Below are positions 20,416 to 30,795 of a DNA stretch of 64,000 nucleotides, in pieces (the first letter of the stretch is position 1; each line of letters opens with the position of its first letter). This stretch comes from Leptobrachium leishanense (Eukaryota > Chordata > Amphibia > Anura > Megophryidae): contig CM019063.1 of assembly GCA_009667805.1 (NCBI GenBank), forward strand, positions 348,754,862-348,818,861, read 5' to 3'. A model generated the notes under the pieces. The model was not told the origin of the DNA. It made no database searches and saw only the letters and a program-made list of their open reading frames with translations. Both the position numbers and the translations under genes were made by a program.

Positions 20416-21429
20416 ATGGATCCCGCAGATTTAACACAGCACTTGGCTACCTTTGTATCCAGACAGGATGAGCAGGATCATAGGATGGATCAGTTTGCCA
20501 TTGCCTTACAAACTATCCTGAATCGTACTGCACACCTGGAACCAGTTGGGGTTGCACCCCCGCCTGCTATACCTGTGCCCCCTGTCGTTCAGACATCCCA
20601 GGTACACATAATGAGGTAGCCAGTACATAGTGAGCAAGCAGTAATTCTAGAGGTGCTGGAGGTCCTGAGAGGGGCTAACAAGCTCATTACTCAGCACCTG
20701 GATATCCTGTATGCAAGGTTGCTGCAACCTCCTAGGGACGTCTTCCCAAAGGAGCCTGTTCCAGTTCCAGTTAAAGGTTCCAGAGGACCCCTGACCCTGG
20801 AGGAAAGGGTATGGAGGAAGACTCAGGGCTTATGCTTTTATTGCGGTTCTTTCCTGCATAAAAGAATGGACTGTCAATTGCGCCCCCAGAAGTTACCCTC
20901 CATGTTCCAGCCTTACCAGGCCCCTGAGTCCACTGCCCTGCACGTCGCAGGACGTCCAAAATCCACTGCCCAACAGGGAGAGACCAGGTGTAATGCCCAG
21001 CAGTGGGAAGTCAAGAGTGCTGCCCTGCAGCATGAACAATCTAAGGTGGCTGCTCAGCAGCACAAAGAATCTGAGTCTGCTGTTTGTCAGCTTCAAGTCC
21101 TGTCCATGTCTACTGTGCCTAAGCTAGCAGTTCCAGTCAAGAGTGCTGTCCTGCAGCACGAACAAATCAAGTCCACTGCCTCACAGTGCGAGATCTGGTC
21201 CACCGTTAACCAGTTTGAGAGCCAGTCCACTGCACAGCAGTTCAAGAGACAGTGCCAAGCCAAGGTCACCACTCCACAGTGCCAAGCCAAGGTGGTTGCA
21301 AAGCACTGTGAGATCAAGATTGTTGCCGCAGAGCCAGTAGCTGCCAAGCTACTCTCACCCGAGCCGGTAGCTGCCAAGCCACGCTCACCCGAGCCGGTAG
21401 CTGCCAAGCCACGCTCACCCGAGCCGTAG
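20416..21429 (+). pseudogene. Truncated gypsy Gag with zinc knuckle
   Basis: The start ATG is just downstream of the LTR (MDPADLTQHLATFVSRQDEQ). One frame runs to 21429 except for a TAG at 20617-20619. The matrix/capsid middle is deleted: only about 70 N-terminal residues remain before a segment that leads to a CCHC zinc knuckle (CFYCGSFLHKRMDC, C-x2-C-x4-H-x4-C) near residue 140. Beyond it lies a Gln/Ala/Ser-rich tail, then EPVAAKPRSP repeats. The frame is lost at about 21424 where one repeat unit lacks a G. Gag normally packages the RNA; this form has no capsid core and looks non-functional alone. Confidence 0.85.
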
Positions 21430-21690
21430 CTGCCAAGCCACGCTCACCCGAGCCGGTAGCTGCCAAGCCACGCTCACCCGAGCCGGTAGCTGCCAAGCCA
21501 CGCTCACCCGAGCCGGTAGCTGCCAAGCCACGCTCACCCGAGCCGGTAGCTGCCAAGCCACGCTCACACGCCGGTAGCTGCAAGCCACGCTCACCCGAGC
21601 CGGTGCTGCCAAGCTCAGCCGGTAGCTGCCAAGCCACGCTCACCCGAGCTGGCTGTTGCCAAGCCACGCTCACCCGAGCTGGCTGCTGCC
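21355..21690 (+). repeat. 30-bp coding minisatellite (EPVAAKPRSP unit)
   Basis: About nine copies of a 30-bp unit containing GAGCCGGTAGCTGCCAAGCC. Several units have lost one or a few bases (near 21424, 21568, 21578 and 21602), which shifts the reading frame. It lies inside the gag tail of the gypsy-derived element. Confidence 0.9.
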
Positions 21691-21693
21691 GCC

Positions 21694-22242
21694 ATGTCCG
21701 AGTCGCCGCAGAGCCGTGCTGTTGCTGCCATGTCCAAGTCACCACAGAGTCGTGCTAAAGGCGCTGCCCCTCCTGTCCTGGCCAAGGGTGCTACCCAACC
21801 GGCCCACACCAAGGGCGCTGCCCCACCGAGCCCAGCTGTCCCGGCGTCTTCGAGCCCAGCTGTCCCGGCGTCTTCGAGCCCAGCTGTCCTGGTGTCTTCG
21901 AGCCCAGTGGTTCCAGTCCAGTCGCCGCAGAGCCGTGCCAAGGTCCCTGACCCACAGATCCGTACCACTGGTGCCGTGTTCGTGTTGCCGCAGTGCAGAG
22001 AGGACACTGTTGCTGTCCATTCCGCGTCCTGTACCAGGGGTAGGAGACGCAAAAGGACTGGTGCCAGTGCCTTCCAACCTGGACCCAGCTTTGGCTCCCA
22101 AGAGGTCTGTACCTCAGGCCCGCAAGCCCGAGAGTCGAGTCCTGTCCCTGCTGGATGTTTCCGAGCCTCTAACGGTGCTATTATATGCCTTGAGGACCGA
22201 GAGGTGTATGAGAGGGCTTTACGTATCTACAAGACCCATTGA
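21694..22242 (+). CDS. Low-complexity Pro/Ala/Ser open frame downstream of gag
   Basis: 182 codons without a stop, with repeated SPQSRA and SSPAV units. The latter reflect a short tandem repeat near 21830-21905 built on CCAGCTGTCCCGGCGTCTTC. It ends with a basic stretch (RGRRRKR) and CLEDREVYERALRIYKTH. No protease or polymerase motif. It occupies the place where pol would be, and may be an extension of the gag tail after repeat-driven frameshifts. Confidence 0.4.
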   Translation: MSESPQSRAVAAMSKSPQSRAKGAAPPVLAKGATQPAHTKGAAPPSPAVPASSSPAVPASSSPAVLVSSSPVVPVQSPQSRAKVPDPQIRTTGAVFVLPQCREDTVAVHSASCTRGRRRKRTGASAFQPGPSFGSQEVCTSGPQARESSPVPAGCFRASNGAIICLEDREVYERALRIYKTH

Positions 22243-22309
22243 CTTTTTTCTTGTCATTTTTCTTGTCCTCTTTTGAGCATCCGGCGTCTGCTCGTGGAGA
22301 GGGGGGTAC

Positions 22310-22859
22310 TGTAACGTTGGGGGCTTCCAGCCCTACCTGTGTGCTTGAGGACAGCAAGTCTGATGCTGCTCGCTGACCACTGCCCGGTTTAAATGGAGAC
22401 AGGCAGGGAGGTGATTGCATGAGGTGTGGCTTGAGTGGGGGGCGTGGTCTGGTGAAGGTCTTTAAAAACCCTCAGTATAGTTTCAGAAGTTGCCAGATCG
22501 TGGTTATCCATACCTGAGCTCCTTGTACCTGACTGCTATATTGATTTAACCTGTTATTGACCTCTGCTTGTGTTCTGACCATTCTGCCTTCTGTTGCCCT
22601 AGACTATTTTCTTGTACTACGCTACTGCTCTGATACCGACCCGGCTATTCCATTTGACCATTCTGAACTCTGTATTCCTGATTCTGGCTCGGCTGACTCC
22701 TCTCCGTATTGTTAACCCTTTTCTGTCTAGCTAGTTTACCTGGCCAATTCTAAGGACCAGACAGATAGGGAACATTCACAGCTACACTGTTGGTAGCTTC
22801 TGGGTTTTGTGGAGTGTTGGGGGTTAAGTACTGCGTGGTGGGATCCGGGAACCGTGACA
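22310..22859 (+). repeat. 3' LTR of the gypsy-derived element
   Basis: 550 bp, TGTAACGTTGGGGG to ACCGTGACA, preceded by a purine-rich priming tract at about 22294-22307. Confidence 0.9.
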
Positions 22860-24027
22860 CTATGTGGTGGATCGTGTGTCCAGAGGCTGCCTCGTGCGTT
22901 CAGCGAAGGAGAGATCCAGTTGCCCTCACGTGTTGCCGGTACCAGCGGATTAGTGCATCCAGCTGTCCTTGTGCATCCAGTGAAGAAGGGGCCCGTCTGC
23001 CTTCGTGTGTGTTCCAGTGACAGAGGGAGCGACCGAGTACATTCAGCGGAGAAGAAATCTGGCTGTCCTTGAGCGCTAAGAGATAGCGATCGAGCTACTG
23101 TCCAAACGGAGAGAGGTATTCGGCCATCCTGCGTGAGTTGATATTGCTAACTTTATTGTCTGGCCTAGTTCTACTGCCCGCGCAGTTGCAGCTAAAAGGA
23201 GGATCGCTGCAGTTACAAATCTTGCTGTTCTGTGACACTTTGTGAAGATTTCTTTTCACTTTGTGGAATACAAATATGGTTTCATGTTAAAGGTACCCAA
23301 CGATAGAATCAAGGGCCCCACCGCTAGCAATCTTGAACGCTTGTATAATTTCCACTGGCCAGTAGTTAGGCAGAATGTATAAGGTTTAGACAGGTTACTG
23401 ATATTGGTTATGTTGATTATAGTTGATAATCGAACTGCACTGAAGTATAGTAAAGATTGCGGTCTTGTTCATTCATTATTGAGTTGAATAGTAATGCTAA
23501 ATTAACTCTTTCAATACTGTTATACCGTTGATTACTTTGTCCTACAAAGGGTTTGCTCGCTAGTCCTAATAAACCCCTTTTTATTTAAAGTCATCTTGTC
23601 CTGGTATTACTTGGCGCCGAAGGTGGAGGTGGGTAATCACTGGAGTGAGACAGAAGGCCCGTCACACTCAGCGGCTCTCGCAGGAGTAGCGCTACACAAA
23701 CATTCAAGCATACTTCCTTTTTTTTTTCCACTCCATTCGTCTGCGGTGTCGGGTTTTTCCGGCGGCTGCTCTGCGCTCGGATCGACTCCTGCTCGGGTTT
23801 CTCCGGCGTCTCCAGATGTTTTTGCGGGTTTCGGTGTACATTCGCAGGGTTTTACGGTGAGTGTCCGTCAGGTTTAGGGCAGCTTTTCCCTGCACTACGA
23901 CGGCCCTGTGGTGCTTGCTGAAACACCGCAGGGTCGCAGAAATGGGATCACCGAATCGTCCCGAATTGAAGAGAACAGAAAGTCACCGAACGTGCGGTGA
24001 CTTTTCGATTCTCTTTGAATAACCCTG

Positions 24028-24880
24028 CTTGTTTTCATATACTTTCCACTACTTTTGCCTTTTTCTATTTTTTATCTATAGTTTCATGTATTTTTATGTC
24101 TGTTTCTATGTATTTTTATCTATCTTTAAATGTTGTATCTATGTTTATAGAGCTTTTCCTTTCTCTAGATATTAATCTATGTATTGTTATCTAGCTTTCC
24201 TTCTTTAGTTTTCTATCTACATCTATCTCTTCCTCTATATTTATCTACTGTTCTATATTTCTATCACTATGAAGATGCACATAACATTTTATTGGAATAA
24301 TACATCTCTCCATTGTGCTACTACTCTAGTACAAACAGTATCGTGCCATCACACAGCTAGTATCAAGGCATACCCGAGAACCATTTGTAGCACACCAGTG
24401 TGTCACGGCATAGTGGTTGGAAATCACAAAACAGAGGAAAGTATTTCTGCTGTAACAGAGTACTACACAAGAAAATTATAAAGGTTTAACCCCTGTAATA
24501 CTGAGATTGTGTATTTGTCACCCTCACAGCCAGAAAGTATGTAGACACAATTTCAGTTTTTAAATATATAAGAGTATATTTGAAAACATTTTTATTTTAT
24601 AGCATGCAAACTTTCTTTGCAAATATGCTCTCAATACCTTTTTAAGCTTTCAGCATATCAGCAGTATTAACAGAGGTTAGTCTGTGCTCTTGCAGCAGCT
24701 GTCATAGATTCCCTTTGTGTTCAAAGAACTGTGCAGACCAGCATGCATGGTGAGAGGATTACCCAATGGGAGCTAAATAATCCATCTGACACAGACCATG
24801 TACCTGTAGCACTGAACATGCACAAACTCCAAAGTTTGAGGAAAAATGTGTGTCAGGGTCCACCCCAAGTCCTGCAGGAA
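24028..24880. other. No gene recognised; low-complexity TCTA-rich stretch
   Basis: 24040-24270 is pyrimidine- and TCTA-rich (repeated TATTTTTATCTA-like words). An open frame at 24269-24481 has no known motif and no codon-level support. Nothing else is visible. Confidence 0.4.
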
Positions 24881-25782
24881 TTTATTTGCATAATCGATTA
24901 GTTGGCCGATAATTTTTTCAATGAATCAATTCTTTTGTTTATTTAAAAGAAACATTATGGAAAGAAGAAACAATAAAAAAAATCAGCACGAAAGGAGAGT
25001 GAAAAGGGGGGCACTTTATGGGTAGAGTGTCGCTTTAAAGAATTAAATGAACAAACTAACCTGGAGCAAGGTCCAAAGAGTATGAATATGAGCAACAGAC
25101 TTGACCTGAGTATTAGAGGGAGTAGGTTCAGACAAAAGACCGGACCTGCATGTAGTAGGGAGTTTGTGGGAAAGGAAAGGACCAAAGGGAGAGAATGGTA
25201 GCTCCAGACTAAAGAGGGGGTGGCAGGCAGGTCGGAGTGGCGGCTCAGGTCTTCAGCTCCGAGTAAGGATAACACCAGCGGTACAGTGCCCACACCAAGT
25301 GGCAGTACCCCAGGGACCATGCTATAGCATGTTGTTGTAAACTAAATATAAACAAACTGGTTATGTCTCATATAAACCTAGAACTAAATCATCACGAGTA
25401 AAGCAGCCAGCACATCTTCTGCAATCAGCTACGAAACAGAGTCTGAGTTCATAACATTTAACTCAGCCTGACTCTAAACAGTTTCAGAGTTATTCAGAGA
25501 GCGGGAAAAGCAGAAGAATGACTGGAGAATGACTGGAGAATGAAAAATTCTAGGTCAAAATAGCCGATTTGGAAAGTGAGATGAAAGGGAGAATTTTTCT
25601 GGTTTGGCAATATTGACCTAGAATTTTTCATTCTCCAGTCATTCTCCTGCTTTTCACGCTCCCTGAATAACCCTGTCAGTGCTATACAAAAATTGATCAA
25701 CCACCAGATTAATCGATAATGAAAATAGTTCACTATTTTTATTATCGATTAGTTGTTGAATAATCAAGTTGTTTAAACCCTA
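24880..25782. mobile_element. hAT-like remnant with AATCGATTAGT words
   Basis: The right end reads as the complement of TAGGGTTTAAACAACTTG, preceded by TTATCGATTAGTTGTTG. The left part holds a similar ATAATCGATTAGTTGGCC near 24891. The left terminus proper is missing. A 191-bp CAGGG-like hairpin element (25485-25675) lies inside. No transposase. Confidence 0.4.
25485..25675. mobile_element. Short hairpin element with CAGGG-family ends
   Basis: The left CAGAGTTATTCAGAGAGCG and the right complement CGCTCCCTGAATAACCCTG pair. The inner arms pair too (GAATGACTGGAGAATG with CATTCTCCAGTCATTC, and AAAAATTCTAGGTC with GACCTAGAATTTTT). Almost the whole 191 bp can fold on itself. It shares ends, but not interior, with the larger copies. 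Confidence 0.7.
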
Positions 25783-26031
25783 GTTCCATGCGTATGCCTA
25801 CACAGAAATTGTCTGCACCCAGTGGACAACAAGGAGGCCTGTGTGTGTAGAAAAGTGTCTTGATTATTGGAAAATGCACCCCAAGGACCAAAGACATGGA
25901 GATACATGACATTGGACCTAGGGTAAGTGGCAGAAAACAATACCTCATCACACCATTAGATGCAGTCATAATAATGTATTCTTCACTTGAGCTATAGCTT
26001 GAAAACTGAACCTACTGATAAAAGGTTCACT

Positions 26032-27777
26032 TTAACCTCTTAGTGACCGGGCGGTTTTACGAAAGTCTGTCTGAAAGTGCCCGCTGCTGTTTTCACGTTT
26101 CTGCACTGTTTGTGTTTAGGTCAAATTTTCCTCTTATTCGTTTATACAACCCACACATATTATATATCGTTCTTCCCCCGCCATTAAATGGACTTTCTAA
26201 AGATACCATTATTTCCATCATATCCTATAATTTACTATAAAACAATATGAAATATGATGAAATAAATGGTAAACACACACTTATTCAAAATTTACTACCC
26301 AAAATCTACAACTGTCAGGCAGGCACACGTATCCGAGGGTTGCTACAGTCAGTCCTATACGTAATAATAGGAGACTCTAAACTTAGTTGCGATACCAGTC
26401 CTTGAGGTGGCTGGGTTTCGCAATAGCGAAAGGTGAACCTATAAGGCAGGGATAGTAAGCAAGGAGGACAGTAACCAGTCCTTAGAGTGGCTGGTATGGA
26501 GACAAGAAAGTACGGAGTACCAGAGGGGTCTAACACAATACTAGGTCGTAGGAATACAGCAGTATACAAGGTCAAAATTCAAAAGCCGAGTCAAAGGAGT
26601 ATAGAGGTACACAGGTCGATATCCAGAAGCCAGGTCATACACAGAAAGTCAATCAGAGGTTAAAGAAGCAAGCACTTAGGGTTAGACAAGCAAAACCACA
26701 AAAGGGCAATGAGAAAAGGCAAAAAGCACTTTTAAATATCGCGCCCTGCAATCTGATCGGCCATCAGGGTCACATGATGCAGGGAGACCCACGGTGGAGG
26801 CGTGATGACGTCACGCGCGGCGCCGGCAGTAGCTTAAAGCCGTTGGGGCCGGCAGCACGCGCGCATAGGGCGCGAGGAAGGGCTGCAGGGAAGACGCAGA
26901 CCCCGAGACCACAGAGAGGGACGCCGTAGCCGTGCCAGCCTCCGAGGACTGACAACAACCACCAAAAAAGACCCCGGCTAAATAGTTTAGAAATTTTGTC
27001 TTGAGATTAGAAATACCCAATTTTTACATATTTTTCCTTTATAACTTCACTGCTGAGCTATTTCACCTCTGTGCGCTGAGCTCATTTTGACCATTTTAGG
27101 CTCATCATGTTTAAGTGCCAGCTTAAGTCCTATTTTATTAAACCCCCCCCCCAGACAAATTTTTAGTATTATTATTACTTTTTTACACCAAACCTAATCA
27201 TGTTTAGAATCATTGGAAAGGCCATGATCAGGCTACCTATCTCCACTTGGCAGCTAGGGGGCTAACTGGTCCACTGCCGTCATCGCACATATGGTGATGA
27301 TGTCAGTGGGGGGATGGGGTGACCCGGAGGCTTGGCTGACATCCAAGATGTCAGCCTCTTCCGGATTTGAATCACGATCCGGCAACGGAGGGGTTAATGG
27401 CAGATACCGCTGAAAAGGGGAGACTCTCCCATTTCTAGTAGTACTTTTCTCTTTTTTTGTACGTGTAGCGGTTGGGGAGGGAGAGGACTCCTAACAAGCC
27501 CACTCCCTTTTTTTTACTACAGGCACTGGGGGGGGGGGGGGGGGGGCGCCTCAATGACATCATCACGCACCATGATGACGTCATCGTGACTGCTGGATCC
27601 CCTGAAAAAGCGGGTCAGACTTCCAGCATGCCAGTCTGCCGCGAGAGCCCTGACAGAGAGGTGAATATAGGGTGGGGAGGGAGGTTATGAGACCGTGACG
27701 TACATAGTACGCCTGCAGTTGTTAAGGATTTCCCCACAGGACGTACTATGTACGTCAGCGGTCAGGAAATGGGTTAA
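26032..27777. mobile_element. TTAA-flanked multi-hairpin element, copy B2
   Basis: Same family as B1 but reversed. It starts TTAACCTCTTAGTGACCGGG at 26032 and ends GGGTTAA at 27777. Hairpins include a GACGTACATAGTACG/ACGTACTATGTACGTC pair near 27690-27765, GGCTGACATC/GATGTCAGCC near 27330-27355, a CCACTGCCGTCATC stem near 27270-27320 and a GATGACGTCATC cluster near 27555-27595. A G-run of about 19 occurs at about 27528-27546. A solo LTR (26313-26954) is nested inside. Non-coding. Confidence 0.7.
26313..26954 (-). mobile_element. Solo LTR (642 bp), Ty3/gypsy-like
   Basis: Ends TGTCAG...CTGACA with 5-bp duplication ACAAC (26308-26312, 26955-26959). A TATTTAAAAG word on the minus strand near 26730 is TATA-like, which suggests minus orientation. 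Removing it restores the multi-hairpin element across AAATCTACAACCACC, matching copy B1 (complement of 2257-2272). Confidence 0.75.
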
Positions 27778-28836
27778 ATGATGCATGCCTTAGTACTCCC
27801 AGAGGAAACAAGAACAATGTTAAAAGATATATTTCTTTATTCACCCTGGTATGCTCTCCAGATGCTAAGGGATGTGCCTAAAATCCCATCCACATCCTCT
27901 GATCCCTCGCTACCTCACTTTCTGACCTCCTGCTAGCGAGCAGGGTCCTATTGGATCTTACACCACCTAACAAGTATGGCCCAACTGGTATCATGTCAAG
28001 ATAAGCTTAGAGATAGATTGACACTCTTCCCATGTGGCCTTTGCATAGTTTATTTCTAGTGGTAAATTTGTCATTTTCAATGATGTTACCATCTGTCATT
28101 GTTTGGTTGCCTGCTTATATTGTGTTCATGTATTTTTGTCCTTTACCTGATAATTTTATTATTTAAAAATTATGTACGTCTTATCTGTCTATGGGGAGCA
28201 TAGAATGATGTGTATTATTAATAACATGTGTCACTACAACCAAGATAAACTTCTCACAACCTAAACTACTCATAATGTTGGTATTATAGAATTTTATGTC
28301 CATTGAGAAAAATTAAATCATCCACAAATATATGGAAATGTTTGATAATCTTATGACGGATTCATGGAAATTTACTAACAATTTCTGTACCAGACCTGGA
28401 TATACCGATCTGTCTCCTGCTGATGAGAATTACAGCATGTCCTCCTCTGTGAACGACTAATTAAGAAGAAGATCTAGAAATATCTCCTGAAGTCCATTTG
28501 TGACCAAAATTGTTCTGAATCAAACACTGGATAAACTCATGAGGCTATTCTTTGGGATCCTGTGATCCGTGGGTTTCATCTTATTTCATGTATCCTATTT
28601 CATGTACCTTGCACATTTCATTGCTGAGTTCAAAATAATCATTATTTACGGTAAATAAGCTGAGTTTCAGGTTTATGTAATTTGAAATATCCTGTGGTAG
28701 TAAAACTTTTTTGGTTCTTATCTCTGAGCTCACCGTTTGTATAACTAGATTATACCTAGATTCTCAAGTTGTAGTTTTGTAGTCATCTATAAAAAGAAAA
28801 AAATAATGTTCACTGAATAATAATATATCTACTTTA
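27778..28836. other. No gene recognised
   Basis: AT-rich single-copy-looking DNA. A plus-strand frame at 28332-28458 ends in a stop and reads somewhat protein-like (YTDLSPADENYSMSSSV), but no splice signal or known motif supports it. Confidence 0.35.
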
Positions 28837-29263
28837 AGGCTAGGGTCAGACTAACGCATTTTTCACGTTGTCCGTGAAAATGTGCGTTCGAAGAATGGAC
28901 GTATTTTTTCACGGAATACGCAATAGCGGTCATACTATGCGCAGTTTCATCCGTGATTTTGTACGGATCATCAATAAAACACTTTGTGCATCTGGACGTT
29001 ATGTTGGCCGGACATTAGCAGCGTCTGACATCTCCAATTCACGCACACACGCCGCTAGCGGACGCAGCGCACTCTGTACGTCAGTACTAGTGGTTTAACG
29101 TTCTCGAAAAAATGCGTTCATTTTCCACTTGCGTTGCGCAGCCGGACTTTTGTGCGACCGTACTTCGTATATTGGCAGTCATTGCCTGGCACTTGCTGCT
29201 AGTGCGGCCGTGATTAAGTGCGCCAGAACGCGCGTTCGCACTGCCTCAGTCTGACCCTAGCCT
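28837..29263. mobile_element. 427-bp MITE with GGCTAGGGTCAGACT termini, copy 1
   Basis: Ends AGGCTAGGGTCAGACTAACG and AGTCTGACCCTAGCCT are inverted. It is nearly identical to the copy at 42741-43167, with a handful of substitutions and equal length. Flanks TAA/TTA hint at a 3-bp TNA-type target, as in PIF/Harbinger, but they are not a clean direct repeat. Confidence 0.85.
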
Positions 29264-29300
29264 TATCCTGTATCTAATAGTTATGAGTTACGATACATAC

Positions 29301-29372
29301 CACCAAATGTTTCCAGCGAGATCGCCTTGTGGTCTTTTCTTCCTAGAAGTATTCACTGGGTTCATTAAGTCA
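29301..29372 (-). CDS. Candidate host exon (72 nt), unidentified gene
   Basis: The minus-strand acceptor TTTCTTATCTTCCAG is followed by 72 nt and the strong donor GTATGT. The frame that needs two incoming bases is open: DLMNPVNTSRKKRPQGDLAG, then NIW. The candidate first exon at 34644-34837 leaves exactly two bases, so they join in phase. It leaves two bases, which does not fit the next candidate at 16276-16371, so at least one more exon would lie between. No family recognised. Confidence 0.4.
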
Positions 29373-29643
29373 CTGGAAGATAAGAAACCAAAACGTTAAA
29401 ATTTGCCTCAGATCTACCTTTTGACATTATTATTATTATTATTATCATAAAAGCATACAATCATTCAAAGCAATAAACCACATTGTAAGCAGGCACTTTT
29501 CAACTGTGAGGCAATATCTGACCATATTAAAATATTATCATATATTAACATTACATTTTATTATACACATTGCCAATGTGACTATGACAAAAATGGAATA
29601 CTCCCACTAATGAATAAAACATGCATTTTACACATGCACAAAC

Positions 29644-30517
29644 CATAGAAACATAGAAAAATGTCGGCAGATAAGAACCTTTCGGCCCATCTAGTCTGCC
29701 CAATTACATGGATACTTTACCTGGATTTATCTTTTGTTTAGGATAGCCTTATGCCTATCCCATGCTTGCTTAAATTCAATTACTGTTTTGGCCTCAACCA
29801 CTTCAACTGGAAGGCTGTTCCATGTATCCACCACCCTCTCAGTAAAATAATGCTTCCTGATGTTACTTTTAAACCTTTGCCCCTCTAATCTAAGACTATG
29901 TCCTCTTGTTTTGCTATTTTGTTTCCTTTTAAATATACTCCCTTCCTCTACCTTGTGGATTCCCTTTACGGATTTAAATGTTTCTATCATATCTCCTCTG
30001 TCTCGTCTTTTTTCCAAGCTGTACATGTTAAGATCATTAAGCCTTTCCTGGTAACTTTTCTCCTTCAAGCCGTACACCATTTTAGTAGCCCTTCTCTGAA
30101 CTCTCTCTAAGATGTCTATATCCTTCTGGAGATACGGTCTCCAGTACTGCACACAGTACTCCAAGTGAGGTCTCACCAGTGCTCTGTACAGTGGCATGAG
30201 CACTTCCCTTTTCCTACTGCTAATACCTCTCCCTACACAACCAAGCATTCTGCTAGCATTTCCTGCTGCTCGATTACATTGACTACTTACCCTTAGATCC
30301 TCTGAAATAATAACCCCTAAATCCCTTTCCTCAGATGTTGAGGTTAGGACTGTATCAAATATTCTATATTCAGCCCTTGGGTTTTTACGTCCCAGGTGCA
30401 TTATCTTGCACTTATCCACATTAAAACTCAATTGCCACAGCTCCGACCATTTTTTTAGTTTACCTAAATCATTTGTCATTTGGCTGATCCCTCCAGGAAC
30501 GTCAACCCTGTTGCAAA
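29644..30517 (-). mobile_element. 5'-truncated CR1-type LINE, copy 1
   Basis: Ends at the left with the tail TTTCTATGTTTCTATGG on the minus strand, preceded by the GGCCGAAAGGTTCTTATCTG word that marks this family. The open frame 30479-29727 covers the RT C-terminal region: KMTNDLGKL-type start, SELWQLSFNVDKCKIMHLG, LEYCVQYWRPYLQKDIDILE, and VVDTWNSLPVEVV. Truncated before the RT catalytic core. Very similar to the copy at 36943. Confidence 0.85.
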
Positions 30518-30674
30518 TCTCATACAGATTAACTTAATAGTGTGAAAATCTGGTACAAGCAGTGGTGCATTTTGGCCTAGGCCAACAAGGCCTAGGCCTA
30601 GGGCGGCACTTTCCTGGGGGCGGCGGCCCGCACCGGGTGGCCCCACCCCTAAAAAAAATTATTTTATTTTTTTA

Positions 30675-30741
30675 CCTTTTGCAAAGTATTTTACCAGGAA
30701 GGATACATTGAGATTTCACTAATTTTCAAGTATGTCCTGGG
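30675..30741 (-). repeat. LINE/SINE 3' tail copy
   Basis: Contains ACCAGGAAGGATACATTG and CAAGTATGTCCTGGG, the same conserved tail as at 8680, 12130, 12840 and 43490, but without the preceding LINE body. Confidence 0.7.
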
Positions 30742-30795
30742 TAGGCAAGGCCTAGGCTTTCACTTTCCAGGGGGCAGCAAAAAACCTCACCACTA

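Larger units (their letters stand above)
19850..22859 (+). mobile_element. Young non-autonomous Ty3/gypsy-derived element
   Basis: A 3,010-bp element with two 550-bp LTRs, flanked by the 5-bp duplication CTATG (19845-19849, 22860-22864). Between the LTRs are a short leader, a gag remnant (20416-21429), a 30-bp coding minisatellite, a proline/alanine/serine-rich open frame, and a polypurine tract (GGAGAGGGGGG) just before the 3' LTR. Protease, reverse transcriptase, RNase H and integrase are all absent. I found no difference between the LTRs on direct line-by-line comparison, so the insertion is recent and was presumably mobilised by a complete relative. Confidence 0.9.
19538..23696 (+). mobile_element. 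Solo LTR (about 1.14 kb) split by a gypsy-derived element
   Basis: Ends are TGTAGCGC and GCGCTACA, flanked by the 4-bp duplication CAAA (19534-19537, 23697-23700). Excising it rejoins the CAGGG-family sequence exactly. The polyadenylation-like CTAATAAACCCC at about 23566 indicates plus orientation. A 3-kb gypsy-derived element sits inside it at 19850-22859. A 4-bp duplication points to an endogenous-retrovirus-type or some LTR-retrotransposon integrase; which one cannot be decided without the internal region. Confidence 0.7.
19069..24027. mobile_element. CAGGG-family element, copy 3, carrying nested LTRs
   Basis: The left end CAGGGTTATTCAAAGAAC is at 19069 and the right end CTCTTTGAATAACCCTG at 24027. 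Flanks are CTA and CTT, a 3-bp duplication with one mismatch. Internal landmarks match copy 1 in reverse: GGTTTATTAGATATTG complement near 19300, CTGTAACAGACC near 19438 and TTCAAGCATACT near 23703. A solo LTR (19538-23696) is inserted between TTTCAAA and the repeat CAAACATTC. Confidence 0.75.

Noticed and set aside
23610..23635. TGGCGCC near 23614 considered as a retroviral primer-binding site next to an LTR end
   Set aside because: It falls inside the element as bounded by TGTAGCGC/GCGCTACA and CAAA duplications, and only the first seven bases match.
24269..24481. 70-codon plus-strand open frame
   Set aside because: No motif, no splice or promoter context, adjacent to low-complexity sequence.
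28332..28458. Plus-strand frame reading GYTDLSPADENYSMSSSV before a stop
   Set aside because: Looks protein-like but has no acceptor, no known motif and opposite orientation to the other candidate exons.
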